From positions 3,390,001-3,454,000 of the forward strand of contig JAVTVJ010011652.1 in the NCBI GenBank assembly GCA_034509425.1: a DNA stretch of 64,000 nt. Direction: 5' to 3'. The first letter of the stretch is position 1, and each line of letters opens with the position of its first letter. This document shows, piece by piece, positions 47,290 to 59,160 of the stretch. Under the pieces are notes generated by a model that saw only the letters and a program-made list of their open reading frames with translations, was not told where the DNA came from and did not search any database. Both the position numbers and the translations under genes were made by a program. The stretch comes from Eopsaltria australis. Taxonomy: Eukaryota; Chordata; Aves; Passeriformes; Petroicidae.

Positions 47290-48879
47290 CACTCTGCTTT
47301 CACCACTGGCTCTCTGCAGAGCTGAATACAGGTAATGTCTCCATCCTGGCATTCAATGAACCCACACTTCCACTGAATGAATGAAAGACAGCCTCCTGTA
47401 ACACTGAACTACACCCTTCCCTGAGGATCTGCTGTAGGATCAGTCAGCAACAAAGGTGAGCCTTGCAAAATTCAAAAGACAGCTGTCTCAGAGGCTGGTG
47501 CAAGAGTAAAACTAACTTTTGCAAGAGAGGAAAGTAACAGTGATACCGTATCACGTTCCCAACAAACAGCCAACTTTTTTTTCTTGAGGTTTAATTAATA
47601 AAAATAGGCATATCCAGATCTTTGCCAGAGAGTCAGCGGGGCAACTAAATAAGGAAGCAAGATATGTATATTCTTAATTTTAAAATGCATAAGGCATGCA
47701 GATGCTATTTTGACAAGAGAGTGAAACCTAAAAACCTAGAGAGCTATTCCTCTTGAGTTTCTTCCAAGCTCGTATCATTGCCATACAGATCCAATTATCT
47801 ATTACAAATTAATTCTTCTAGTCCTTCCAGCACATTTTTTATCCCTTTGTCTCTGTCAGAACGCTGCTGTCACTACTTGCAAAGAAAACCAATGGAGGAG
47901 GTATTTCCCCATTGCCTAGTGATGCAAACAAATAATCTAGTTTTTCTACACTCTCCTGCTCATCAAGCTGAACTGGGTTTGACAACTGGAATGTATTAAT
48001 TAAACCCTTGCACATTTAAGGGGAAAAGAGTCACTCTGCCAAATAAAATGGGACAATAATGAGGACAGCATTGGAGCATCTCTACTGAAAGCTTGCCACA
48101 TTTCTAGACATGTATTCATTCACCCACTCATCCTTCCCCCTCCCCCAGGATCACCAGTGTGGTATGAAGTTCACAAACAAGGATAACAGCAAGCAGCACA
48201 GGAGATAAGCGGGCACAGTGAGTATTTTTTAATTTCCCTTATTAATGACATGAAGAATCCTTTTTAAAAGGATTGTGCATTATTTCCTCCCACTATTCTA
48301 ATGAAGCAAAAGCATAAGACTAAGAAAGGGGTCCGTGATGCACCATGCAAACACCCCGAATCAAGGAATTACCATCACATATGGAATCTCAACAACCCTC
48401 TTCTGAGTTTTATGAACTATTTCCACTATGGAATGCCCCTTGCTTTTGTAGAGTAGGATGCAGCTGGGGAAAACACTGCTTGAAGGCTCAGCTTCCTCAA
48501 CAAACTGACCTTGGGGCACCACAGGATGAGAGAGAATACCCCAAACTCCCTTTCCTCCTTTCAGGACTATGGGTCAGGACAGTTTCCAGCTGCAATCCAG
48601 GCAAGCCCAGCTGCAGATGGTCACCAGGAGAGATTTGTGCTGTTGCCTGGTGGCCATAAAGAAAAAGCCCTGTCACCACATCCTCTAGAAGCACTGCATG
48701 GCAGCGATTTCCAAGGATAGTCTGGAAGGGAGAGCAAGGCACCAAACACTTGGAAACAACTAATTGCTTGAGAGAGAGTGTAAACTTAATAAGTAGGCCA
48801 CACAGATCACATCTTTACCACCAACACGTTGAACCATTTATAAAAAAGTTTTGTAATTCTGCATAATTAAGTCTTTTAA
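47290..48879. other. intronic DNA, no gene seen
   Basis: No gene or RNA recognised. ORFs at 48345-48745 overlap on both strands in a slightly GC-rich patch. Confidence 0.5.
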
Positions 48880-49310
48880 TAATGTAGATTTCAAGACTAC
48901 AGAGTCGCTGCACTTAAGGTTGATGCTATTTTAATTACATAGCAAAGACATAATTTGGGAAGAAGCCTTGCAGTTTATTACATTTACTTCTGTCAAATAA
49001 CTTATAATTGTGTGCCAAGGTGCCTGAGAAAAGTATTGTGGGTTTTTTGCCATTTTTAAACAGCTTATGCCACTCGAGTAGGATTACTTCCTTTGTAAGT
49101 TGCTGTTTCAACTGAAAGGTAGCAATTAATTAAGCCATTTACATAAAACTGTCTTGGATCAGCTACCTACAAAGATAAAGGCTGAAATCTACCTCCTAAT
49201 TGAACAAATAAAGTTTTAAAAATAAATATACGTTGGTAATTATCTGTAATAATACAAATTAGGAAATTTAGCTGATAAAATGAATATGTCAGAAATTAGG
49301 ACTAAATTCT
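48880..49310. promoter_or_regulatory. strong candidate conserved non-coding element
   Basis: Complex AT-rich DNA with GCTATTTTAATTACATAG, AGCAATTAATTAAGCC, CTCCTAATTGAAC and GGTAATTATCTGTAAT words. This is a dense cluster of homeodomain-type sites without simple repeats. Function is inferred. Confidence 0.36.
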
Positions 49311-49483
49311 TATAATCCAAATTGAATAGGAACAGTCTATCCAAGAAACATTCTTCTAATTTATCTTTCATTTATTGTCACTTTACACATCTTTGTATCA
49401 TTTGATGTCTTGCCATATCACATGATGCAAATGGAGAGGAGGTGGAAAGTGTCTCTATTTCAAGGGATGTGCTTATTCTGATC

Positions 49484-49565
49484 AGGGTTTGTGTTTTTTG
49501 GATTTTTTTGGTGGGTTTTTTGTTTGTTTGTTTGTTTTGTTTTGTTTTTTTGGTTTTTTTGTTTG
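49484..49565. repeat. T/G low-complexity tract with (GTTT)n
   Basis: About 80 nt made almost only of T and G, with several consecutive GTTT units at 49522-49544. The ORFs through it are artefacts. Confidence 0.9.
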
Positions 49566-52500
49566 GATATGGACAGGAGAGAAAGGAAAAGCCTCTGTTT
49601 TTCACAAATTGTCATTATACACAGCAGGAAATAATAAATGACATAATTTAGCAAAGTAACCTGGGGTACTTCAACACACACAATCAAAAGTAAACTGTTC
49701 ATTTATCTAACTAACTGTATGCAATTGATATGGGTTCATACTATACTAATATATCAAGTAATATAAAATAGGTGTGTCTTTCATTGCAATAGGTTTAACA
49801 GCAAAAACACAGAGCAAAATCGTGGTCTCTCTAGCATTTAACTACAGTCTGTATTTTCCCCTCTGTACTTAAAAGAGGAAATTGTACAAAAACATCTTAT
49901 GCCAGTGGTGAAAGAGATCTACACCAGAGATTTGCATTGCTGCAGCTACAGCAGCACAGACAGACGGACCCCGTGCAAAGCAATTTTTACATCCAACCTC
50001 TAGCACAGAAGGTGGTTTCTCATCCTCCACCTGTGTGGTGGTTCAGCTGATTAATGGTCTCACTGTGACAGCTGTTACACATGCAAAACTTGCACTGAAA
50101 CGGATGGTGGGGGTTTTTTGTCTGCATAATGACTCGGGGACACAATTCTGAGTCATATCACACGTTCTGAGCCAGGTATCTTCCCTTCCTAATTATTGCA
50201 TTCTTTGCTAATGGATGGGATACATTTTCTTCCAATATATCTCATCCAAATGTTCTTCCCACACATAAATCAAACTTGTAATAATAAAAACTTAATCTGG
50301 AGAGATTTCATATTAAAGCTTGCTCTGTCTGTCTCCAGGCAGTGATTCAGTACCTCGGAAGCAGCTGAGATTGTTCATTACACGTTGTGCCTGCACTTAC
50401 CAAATCAGATCTCTAGGACTTATGAAAATATTTATGTACACAACTTGGAGTACTCAATGGGAATATGCATCTGCATAACAATAAGCACAGTGTTAACTGC
50501 TCACAAGATCAGGGCTCAAATCAGCAAGAGATTTCACTCTGCAAACATCCCAATCTCATTTTTCACTACTGACCAATAATGGGACATTCAGTCAGGATTA
50601 CTGAGCTTCTACATCTGGAAACGCCTGTGCAGGTAACTCTTCAGAGCAGAGGACAGCATTACTTCTAGGTTTATGCAGAGCCTCCAGACTGTGGGCTACC
50701 CTTTGAAAATCAAAACAAATAAATATCTGGCAAATAATCATTTAATACAATGTCTGCTGTGTGATCCTTGACTGCTGTACCTCAGAATTTTATAACACTT
50801 TGTAAAATTATTTTAACTGAATTACTGAACTAAACAAAACTGTCTTTTTGCTTTAACTATACAGAAAACTTATTCCCTGTGTACAATTCCACCACTTGCA
50901 GGTCCACAGCTGAGGTGCTGAGTACCTGTGGTAGTGATTCCTTCAACTCCAGTCGATCACCCAAGGTAATTGTGACAGGCATTTACTGAGGCATTTTAGA
51001 AACTGAATAGAGCATCTCTTGCCCTGTTTTTACACTTGCTTCAAGGAAACATTTCAAAACAGGATATAGTAATAGAGAGAAGTGCTTATCTAACATAATA
51101 AGCAAAAATTGAACACCTTTAGAGATACACCTTTGCACAAGTTTTCATATATGTGAACCAAAGCATAAATACAAAGATGTAAGTGCACTACAGAAATTAT
51201 TGTTCATGAATATGTCATGTAAGAGAACATGTCACTTCTTGAGGTAATCTTTAGTACTAGTCTGAAATCATCAAATGGGGTGCAAAAATCTAAAACAATC
51301 CAAGAAATAAAACCTGCTTTCTTTTCCATTTCTCTTTCAAACAGTGTATCAAAGAATTCCTTTGCCTTTTATAATTTCTACAAAATTGAAAAAAAGCATC
51401 AGCCAGATAAGTTTACTGATCCTTGGTTTAATAAATATAATGTAGGTTCCCTGCCTCAATGAGAGTGAGCTACCACCTGACAGTAAGCAACACTTCCATC
51501 TCAAGTTCAGCACTTGAGGTAAGGTATGATAATACAGTCAGTGCAATGACAATTACTCATTGTGCATGGTTGTTTCATGACAGTGGAAATAGCAGATAAA
51601 TACTTCTCACCACATCACAAATAACAGAACACACACACAGTCCTCCTACACTTTTCCATCTACCCTGTATCAGTCACTGATGTTAAGATGATTAATAAAA
51701 CACAGGTTGGTCAACAATAATCTGCTTTTTCTTTCAGCAGGAAGCTCATCTTTCCTCCTTTGCCTATGGCTCTTTCACTGTTCTCCACCTCTGGTTCTAG
51801 AAAATGGTACAGCTTTGCAAAAGGTTTACAGATGTCTCATCTATGGAAGATACCATGGTGAATAAAATTCTACATTGCTTCACTCTACATGCGTCAAAAG
51901 TGAAGTTTCTTCTGCCACTAATGACAAGTGTCTTCTAGGAGAGACAAGCCTAGCCTGAAGAGTTATTCAAAGGGTAAATGCTGTGTTTAAAATGAAGGTC
52001 TACCCTTGGCAGAAAATCTGATATGTTCTCCTTTGCAGGAATAAAATAACTTCTAATATCAAGATTGATTTGAACAAGAGAAAATAACTCTACCACAGTT
52101 GGATTTTTTAGAGCTGGGGTTTTAACTTTACAGCAAAAAGTTAAACCACTGCTGCACATGTGTAAGGCTGCACCTCCAGAGTGGTTCATTTCTTTGAAGT
52201 CCATCTAGAAAGTGGCAATAGGTAAACAATTCAGTTTTAAGGAAATTTTTATTTTTGTAGCTCCTGGATTATTATCTAGATGTATCTATTGAGTTACGGG
52301 AAGGTGATTGTCTTATGAAATCATTAGCTCTGAATTGTTCATCCTACTGCTGTTGATTTCCACGATGCAACGACCTTTGGCAAATATACTTGAAACTATG
52401 TCACACTTGTCTCCTGAGGAGATAGTGCCAGTGAAAGTTCTCTGGAAGTTATCTGGAAGTTGTTTTCTTTTGTACTCATGGAACAGGTAGACAGGAGTTA

Positions 52501-55479
52501 AAAACTGCCCTATTGCTTTTACATAAAAATGAGTTTGAGAAATCAATTCTGGAAATTATAATTCAGTTTCTACTTCTGCTTTGCCCCAGATGACTTAGAC
52601 ATTACCTCATTGACAAGGATCAGAAAGAAACCTCTGTTTCAACTTGCCGAGCCTGTGGCTAGAAGTGACATTCTGAGTCTGATCTTAAGTAACAATCCCT
52701 AAGTAAAAGGCTGTATAACTAATTACTAATCCCTTGAGCTGTCTGGGCTATAGATGGCACCATCATACACTATTTATTTATTTGGATGAAATTCTGTGTC
52801 AAAATATTTCAGCAGGACTACAGTGACCTGGCAGGATACTATAGGGGTGGATGACTTAGATATGCCACAGATCAGACAGATATTCTTACCAAGTGTATGA
52901 CTCTCAGAATGTTAAAACATACCAAGCTAGTTATGAAAAAGCAAAAACATATCACAGATTTTCTTTCTGATTTTTTCTAAGTTTAAGAACAGCATATAAA
53001 GAAACAATATTGCAGAGTCTTAATTTTTCATCAGCTAGCTCTATTCCTAATTAATCCTATATTCTATCCTCTGCAGATGCCAAAGATAAAATAGAAACAT
53101 AATTAAATGAAAAGCAAGGAGGAGATGTCCTGAACCTAAATGTGTCTAAGATAACCTAGTTTTTGGAATCTAAACAAACGCCTCTTTAAACATTTCTTCT
53201 GCAGTATGCCTCACTTGGAAATATCTTCATTTCCATGTGAAAATCACAAAATTGAATCCCTGACACCAATGCAACTAAGACCTCAAGAGCTTTTCTTCCT
53301 TAAAATGTACAATCATTTCTCACTAGCTGACACTAGCTGTTGACCTGTGTGATTTGTTATCTTCAACATAAAGTACACAAAAAGCTTTAGAAATTCCACA
53401 TACAGGACCATCTGGTTAGTGTTACCCCATTTATTCCACTCTTTTTCCACTAAAAGTTTGAACCAAAAGTATACGAAACACTAATAATAAGTAGAATGTT
53501 CAACAAATGCTAATGACTGACTATAACTTATCACATTTTTCATTCTAAATTCCTCATGGAAGAAATCCATTTGTTTTCAGAAATCTTCACCATTAGAGAA
53601 TTTTCTCACTGGCCTGAGGAGCTGATATTTGTTCCTTTTCATAATACTTGCCAGTTATGTGTGTGTAGGATTCAATCATGAGGAGTTAAAATGCTGTACG
53701 TTTTACTTCTGCACATCTTACAGCTGTTTAAGTCCTGGGACAGGACTGTCTCCATTGCTTCATGTGCTGAACAGGAAAGACACGTGCTGGCTTTTGAGTC
53801 CATGGCAAACAATATTCTGTGCCCAGGTGCACAGAATCCTTCTCTAAAGTTCACACGTGGCAATGAGTGGAAATCCATTTTCTCATCCTTCAAAAATTTT
53901 TCCAAGCCTGCATCAGCTTGAAAACCAATTATTTTTATATGATAAACCAGGAGGAGAAATGGGCACACACTCATCCTAGTCTAGAGAAGGCTCCATAGTT
54001 ATTGTGCTCTCCTGTGATCTGACAGATCTGAGATCCTGTTCCCAATTCAGACTGAATGCTCACATTTCCCACACCAGCCTAAGCTTCTGTCCCCTGACCC
54101 TCCCATGGAAGGTGTCTCTGTTTCTCCTATTGTCATAATTCATTTCCAAATTACAGTTACTCATTGAAGCAGGCATTTTGATCCTCCCCCACAGCTCCCC
54201 CAGACACAGCCCCATGACCATTTGGAAGGATGAGAAAAGGGCAATGGACACTAGGGCTGTATATATCTCTTTCACTCTCCTTTTGACCAGAGACTCTTTG
54301 TCAAATGTAGTACAAAAGTGAAAAATGGCAGTGTTGTAGAGTGATTTTGGTGGCGAGGTGAGGAATGTGTGTCTAAAAAATCTCTCCCTATCCATGCTGA
54401 AGTGCTACCACTCTCATCTCTGCATGTGGGTGAATCAGATGGCATCCACAGGACTCAGGACCTTCTGATAAAGAGAACTGAATATTGGGCAGGTCATCTC
54501 TCAAATCCAGTGCTGTCACCAGACTGAAAGCTAGAACAACTCCCAGCCACAAGTGTGGGGAAACTAATGTGTTCCAACTCAGTGTTTTATTCTAGGAGTT
54601 AGCAATTGTCCCTCAAGCTCTTGAGCTCCCCTCAAACATTCCCTTCCAGGCTGAAAAGAATAGCAGAGGCCCTTGTCAGGAAGTGAAGCTGCTTGGCACA
54701 TCAGCCAACACCTGGAGTAGGAGAGCTATTGCCATTTTGAGAGCCTGGTTACCCTGCACTGCACTGACAGGATTCCAGTAACTGACTGAGTCTAGGATGG
54801 GCCTGGAGCTCTTGTGCAACCTCGTTACATTGAATAAAACATATTTGAGATTGACTGCCTTGCATTTATGTGCATTACAGAAATGAATATAACATGCATT
54901 CAGGGCAGAAAGATATTCTAGGAGCACACCCATGTCCAACATGTCAGTGAACATTTTATAAACTATTCTCATATTTGCAACAAAACAAAGTATTAGATTC
55001 TCGAACCAAAAGTAACCTCTTATTGAGTCTTTATGTGTAGCAAGAGCAAAGTAGGAACAAGATCATGCATGGCTTGGGAAACTGCTAAGGAAACCAAATC
55101 TCCTTTCACATCATTTCAGGTTCATCCTTTCAAACAGCATTATAAATTAAACAGCTACAATGAATTTTGTCATGAGTGGGGGTTTAGTTTGAAGCAACAA
55201 TACTACATTTGATTCAAGAATAATCAATTGCGACCTATAATACCAGTGTGCCAGCTTTTTTAAATTAACTGACCACATAGCTAGCAAATAGCTATTAACA
55301 TAGTGACTGTGTGGGGATACAAAGATATGCAGTGTCTGTGCTGCTGAACCACAAAGTATTTTTAAAAGACGAAAAAATTAAAGAGGATGACCTCCCCCTC
55401 TCCAACTGGCCACTAAGACAATGAACTTATTCAATCTTTACAGTCTTTTGTGCTTCTTTATAGGAATATTCCACCAATT
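49566..55479. other. intronic DNA, no gene seen
   Basis: Uniform AT-rich sequence with random-looking ORFs (for example 53672-53974 and 54060-54395 minus). No repeat or RNA gene is recognised. Confidence 0.5.
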
Positions 55480-55690
55480 TCCAAAATTATAGCTGGTAGC
55501 TGGCTTAATATGATTTTTGTGTTAAAATAATGACAGTGTTCGCAACAGGGCTAAGCGTTCTATTAAACCAGTGATTAGTGCACCATTGTATATATGCCAC
55601 ATGTCAAAACCATCATACATCCTTGTAATTGATTATAAAATCCTCTGTAAGTATGTACAGTAATAAGGCCACCCTGACATTGAAACATCC
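55480..55690. promoter_or_regulatory. possible conserved non-coding block
   Basis: AT-rich and complex, with CCAGTGATTAGTG, GTAATTGATTATAAAATC and GGCTTAATATG words. Texture-based. Confidence 0.3.
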
Positions 55691-58000
55691 AGACACAGTT
55701 TACTACTCACTGCTAAATTCATCCATTCAGCGCAATTGACACCAACCTTCTCTATTTTTCCTCCCTAACAAACTGCAGATGTGTCTTCTGTGCAGGAGAC
55801 AAAAAAGACTTCAAGGATGACCAGCACAGCAATGTGGCCATAAGCTGGCAGTGGCCATGGGAGCAGCAGTGCTGGCTGCACTCTTCCCAAGAAGGATGGA
55901 GGCACCAGGGACACGTCCCCAGCCAGGGCAGAGTAATGCTACCATTGCACCAACAGGCCAGTCCAGATCATCTGTTCCAGCCTTTCCATCAACAACAGAT
56001 GGTTCATATAAGAATACACTATAACTCAGTTGGTTGTTTTTTTTTTTTTCAGATTTTGAGGAATATGGTTGCCTAAGGACAGATATGTGCTTTGCTATAA
56101 GACTGCCTGGTAGTAAACACCCTTTTAAAAAAATCCAGCAATATTTTTCAGAAGCGAGTAATGAAAACTGCACAACTGAGGACATAACAAACCCAGCGTT
56201 TTTAACAGACTGAGAAATCTGTTAGGCTGAATTTCAAATGAATATGATAAATCAATAAAGCAAGGATTCTTATGCCATTCTTGTAATGATTTAAAAAACC
56301 CAAAACGCAAATGAAGAGACCGGTGACTTTTTTTTCCCCCTAGCAGAAAAGTATAGTTTTGTACTATTTCCTTATAATAAAGAACAAGAAAATTCTTCAG
56401 GCTCAGGCAATATAACTGTTCACCTCAAAGGTAGATGCCAGGCTTAGAAAATTTCTAGCGATAATTCCTGAATTTCAGAAAGCAACTGTGAGGAGCTGGT
56501 TATGATGGGGATGCATACAAAGCCATCCTTACAATGCACCTCTTCCTTCTGCTTATTGAAAGAGCAGCTTTGGAAAAGCTTGAAGAATTTTTTTGATACT
56601 GGCATTTTCTTTGCTCATCACTTTGACCATTGTTACTCCTCTTTGCTATGGTTTCCCTTTTTCTGTTATATAAACATAATCTACTTGATTTTTCTTTCAA
56701 AGCATTCTCAGCCTAATCCCCTCCCAACCTATTCTCATTCATTTATTCCAGAGGGGAGAGCTCCCACCTCCAGTCAGCCCCTGACAGTAGGCTCCATCAC
56801 CCATTTGTTACCTTTTCAAGCAAGGATCTTTGTGCTTTCTCCCCTGCTGCCCCCATGCTTGGGTAGAGCTCCTTGTTCATGTCCACAAAGCTGCCTCGTT
56901 ATCCTCCTTCAAATCCCCTCTCAAACCTCCTCTTAACTCTGATGCCAGAAAAAAAGCTTGACAATGGCTGTGCTGCTGCAATACTGAGCCCACTACCTAT
57001 GAGGCCGACCTTCTTATTCACTCCTCATGCTTCCCCATCTGCTTATACCCACCTGTTGTCTCCTGTCATTGGCTTTAAAATTTATCAGAGGAGAAAGGGC
57101 TAAATCAGCTTGAATTACTCTGCCTTTGCTGAGAATGCATATTCCCGTCAGCTGACATGAGGCAACTTGTTACCCTGAGAAAACATCTTTATATGCCTCA
57201 GCCATCTGGATGTAAATTCTCTGGAGGGGGCAACTCTGTGTTTGAATGCAGCCTAAGGGTCCTGGTCCTGGCTACCTCATAGCACAAAAACATTGCTGGA
57301 TACATAACAAGGATTATGTTTGCTCTTCTAGGCACACAATTGTGTGTGTTACCATAGCCTGGGAGCCTGAGTACATGGATAGAAGACAGAAAGTTTACTA
57401 AACAGTTGAATGAAATATGGGTCAGCCTCTCAGGGTATAGAACATATGGCCCATATTTAAATATGACTAATACACAGGCCAAATTCTAATAAACATTTAA
57501 AAAGTTGGGTGATAGACATATACAGCTACAAGCTACCTGGTTACCCATCCATTAACACAGTTACCATGAGCAGGGGGTTTAAAAAAAAAGCTTTACTTCA
57601 ATAGCAACATCATCTATCTCTACAAGGCTGCTATTTCCACTGCCTCCTCTCCCACCCTGCTGGACAAATAATAGAGCAGCATCACTCAGTCTCAACAGCC
57701 TCACAGGCACGATTAAAACTTGTAGCTACTGTGAAATTATCTTATTTTAAAAGCTAGATGTAATTTTACAGATGAAGTGGTTTTAGAGTGATGCTAGCAG
57801 AAGCAGGTTGGTACTGTACTTGTTGTCGGGGCAGGGAAGAAGATTTCCTCTGTGTGGGGAAATCAAGCCTCTGAGTCATTCAAGGTATAGGAAAACATCT
57901 TTGATTAAAACAATCAACACAATTTTCAATCTGTCATTTAATTAAAAAGAAAAACTAGTATTTTTAGTGTAAAAATAAATATGCAGCATTCAAAAGCTGT
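55691..58000. other. intronic DNA, no gene seen
   Basis: Contains a 12-T run (56038-56049). The 144-codon ORF at 56502-56936 is CT-rich low-complexity in its second half and has no recognisable domain. Confidence 0.5.
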
Positions 58001-58027
58001 GTTTGCTTGTTGTTTGCTTGTTGTTTG
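58001..58027. repeat. 11-bp tandem repeat, about 2.5 copies
   Basis: The unit GTTTGCTTGTT starts at 58001 and 58012, with a partial third copy at 58023. Confidence 0.9.
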
Positions 58028-58919
58028 AGGATGAGGTTTAAATTTTCCCCTGCCTGGAAATCCCACTTAGGAAAGTGGGATCAGTTTCTTCCTTTTTAAA
58101 AAAAGAAACTTTTACAAGTGGAAAAAAATCCCAAGGCTGCAGGGTAATGTTTTTCATTAACCGGAACACACATTTTTCAGAAGTAAATCTGCATGCTTTT
58201 TTTCTGGCAATAATTAACAAATTATTGTATATAATTTTTTAAAAATTACTCCCCAGATAATGACTTTTCTGTTAGTTTACACCAATGAATACTGCCAACC
58301 TGTTTGTTTTTAAGAACAAAGCAAGAAGTCCAAAGCCCATTGCTGCAAGCCATATTTCCAATCCCTATCTTCTGCATAGTTTTGAACTATAAAAAAGAAA
58401 ATCTTTTTCCAGAACTTAATATAGAAAAATGAGCATGACCAAAACAGTTTCAAACCCCAATCTTCAAATGAAAGTGCAAAATGAATTTGAAACTGCAAAT
58501 GAAGTAACATTTGTTTTAGTAAACAGCAATTTGTACAGATAAGGTTATTTACACAAGAGCTCAACACATTTTTTCCTTCTGTATTATTTGACAAGATGGA
58601 TCCAAAATTCTAGAAAGTTAAAACTGAATAAACAAGGGTATCCCTATATTTAAAAATCCATTTCTTTTACTACTTCACCTAATACAAACTCAGCCCAGTG
58701 CAACTGCCATTTTAAGAAAGTCTTAGGAAGTTTGAATGAGCAAGTGTACTTCATTACAAAAGATAAAAGTTTCTTCTTCCCTACAGTGAAAACAGGTAAT
58801 TTCAGAGGCTGTGGCTTATAATTATTCACTGCTGAAAGGATTTTAAAAGGTCCATATTGAAAACAGTGACCCCCAGCTTCGCCTCAGAATGAATGGAGGT
58901 AAAAATTCTCATTTTGCTG
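58028..58919. other. intronic DNA, no gene seen
   Basis: Apart from the palindrome at its left end, nothing is recognised. Confidence 0.5.
58083..58110. repeat. 28-bp imperfect palindrome
   Basis: AGTTTCTT at 58083-58090 pairs with AAGAAACT at 58103-58110. Between them T5 and A5 can pair, leaving only a CC bulge, so almost the whole block can fold on itself. Confidence 0.7.
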
Positions 58920-59160
58920 GAATGCTGGTTGATAACTGTTAAGCAAAACATGCATTTCTTCATTACAGTGCGGTCTGTAGGTTCATTTAAATAACAATAT
59001 CATCCAGCATAAAAGTCACAAAAGAATTATCTTGCAATTTCAATATGTTGAAATGTATTATTAGTGCTAACAATGGGCACCTTGAGTAAATAAATGAATG
59101 TCTGTTATTGGCAGCATTACTTCCGACTATTTAGCTTTGTGGAATATCAAACTTTATAAT
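58920..59160. promoter_or_regulatory. possible conserved non-coding block
   Basis: Complex AT-rich block with ATTTAAATAACAATATC and TATTATTAGTGCTAACAATG words (TAAT- and SOX-like). Texture-based. Confidence 0.3.

Noticed and set aside
49378..49702. Lys/Asn/Gln-rich ORFs on the minus strand
   Set aside because: Translation of the GTTT/T-rich low-complexity tract.
56502..56936. 144-codon plus-strand ORF
   Set aside because: The second half is Pro/Ser/Leu low-complexity from CT-rich DNA. No domain is recognised.
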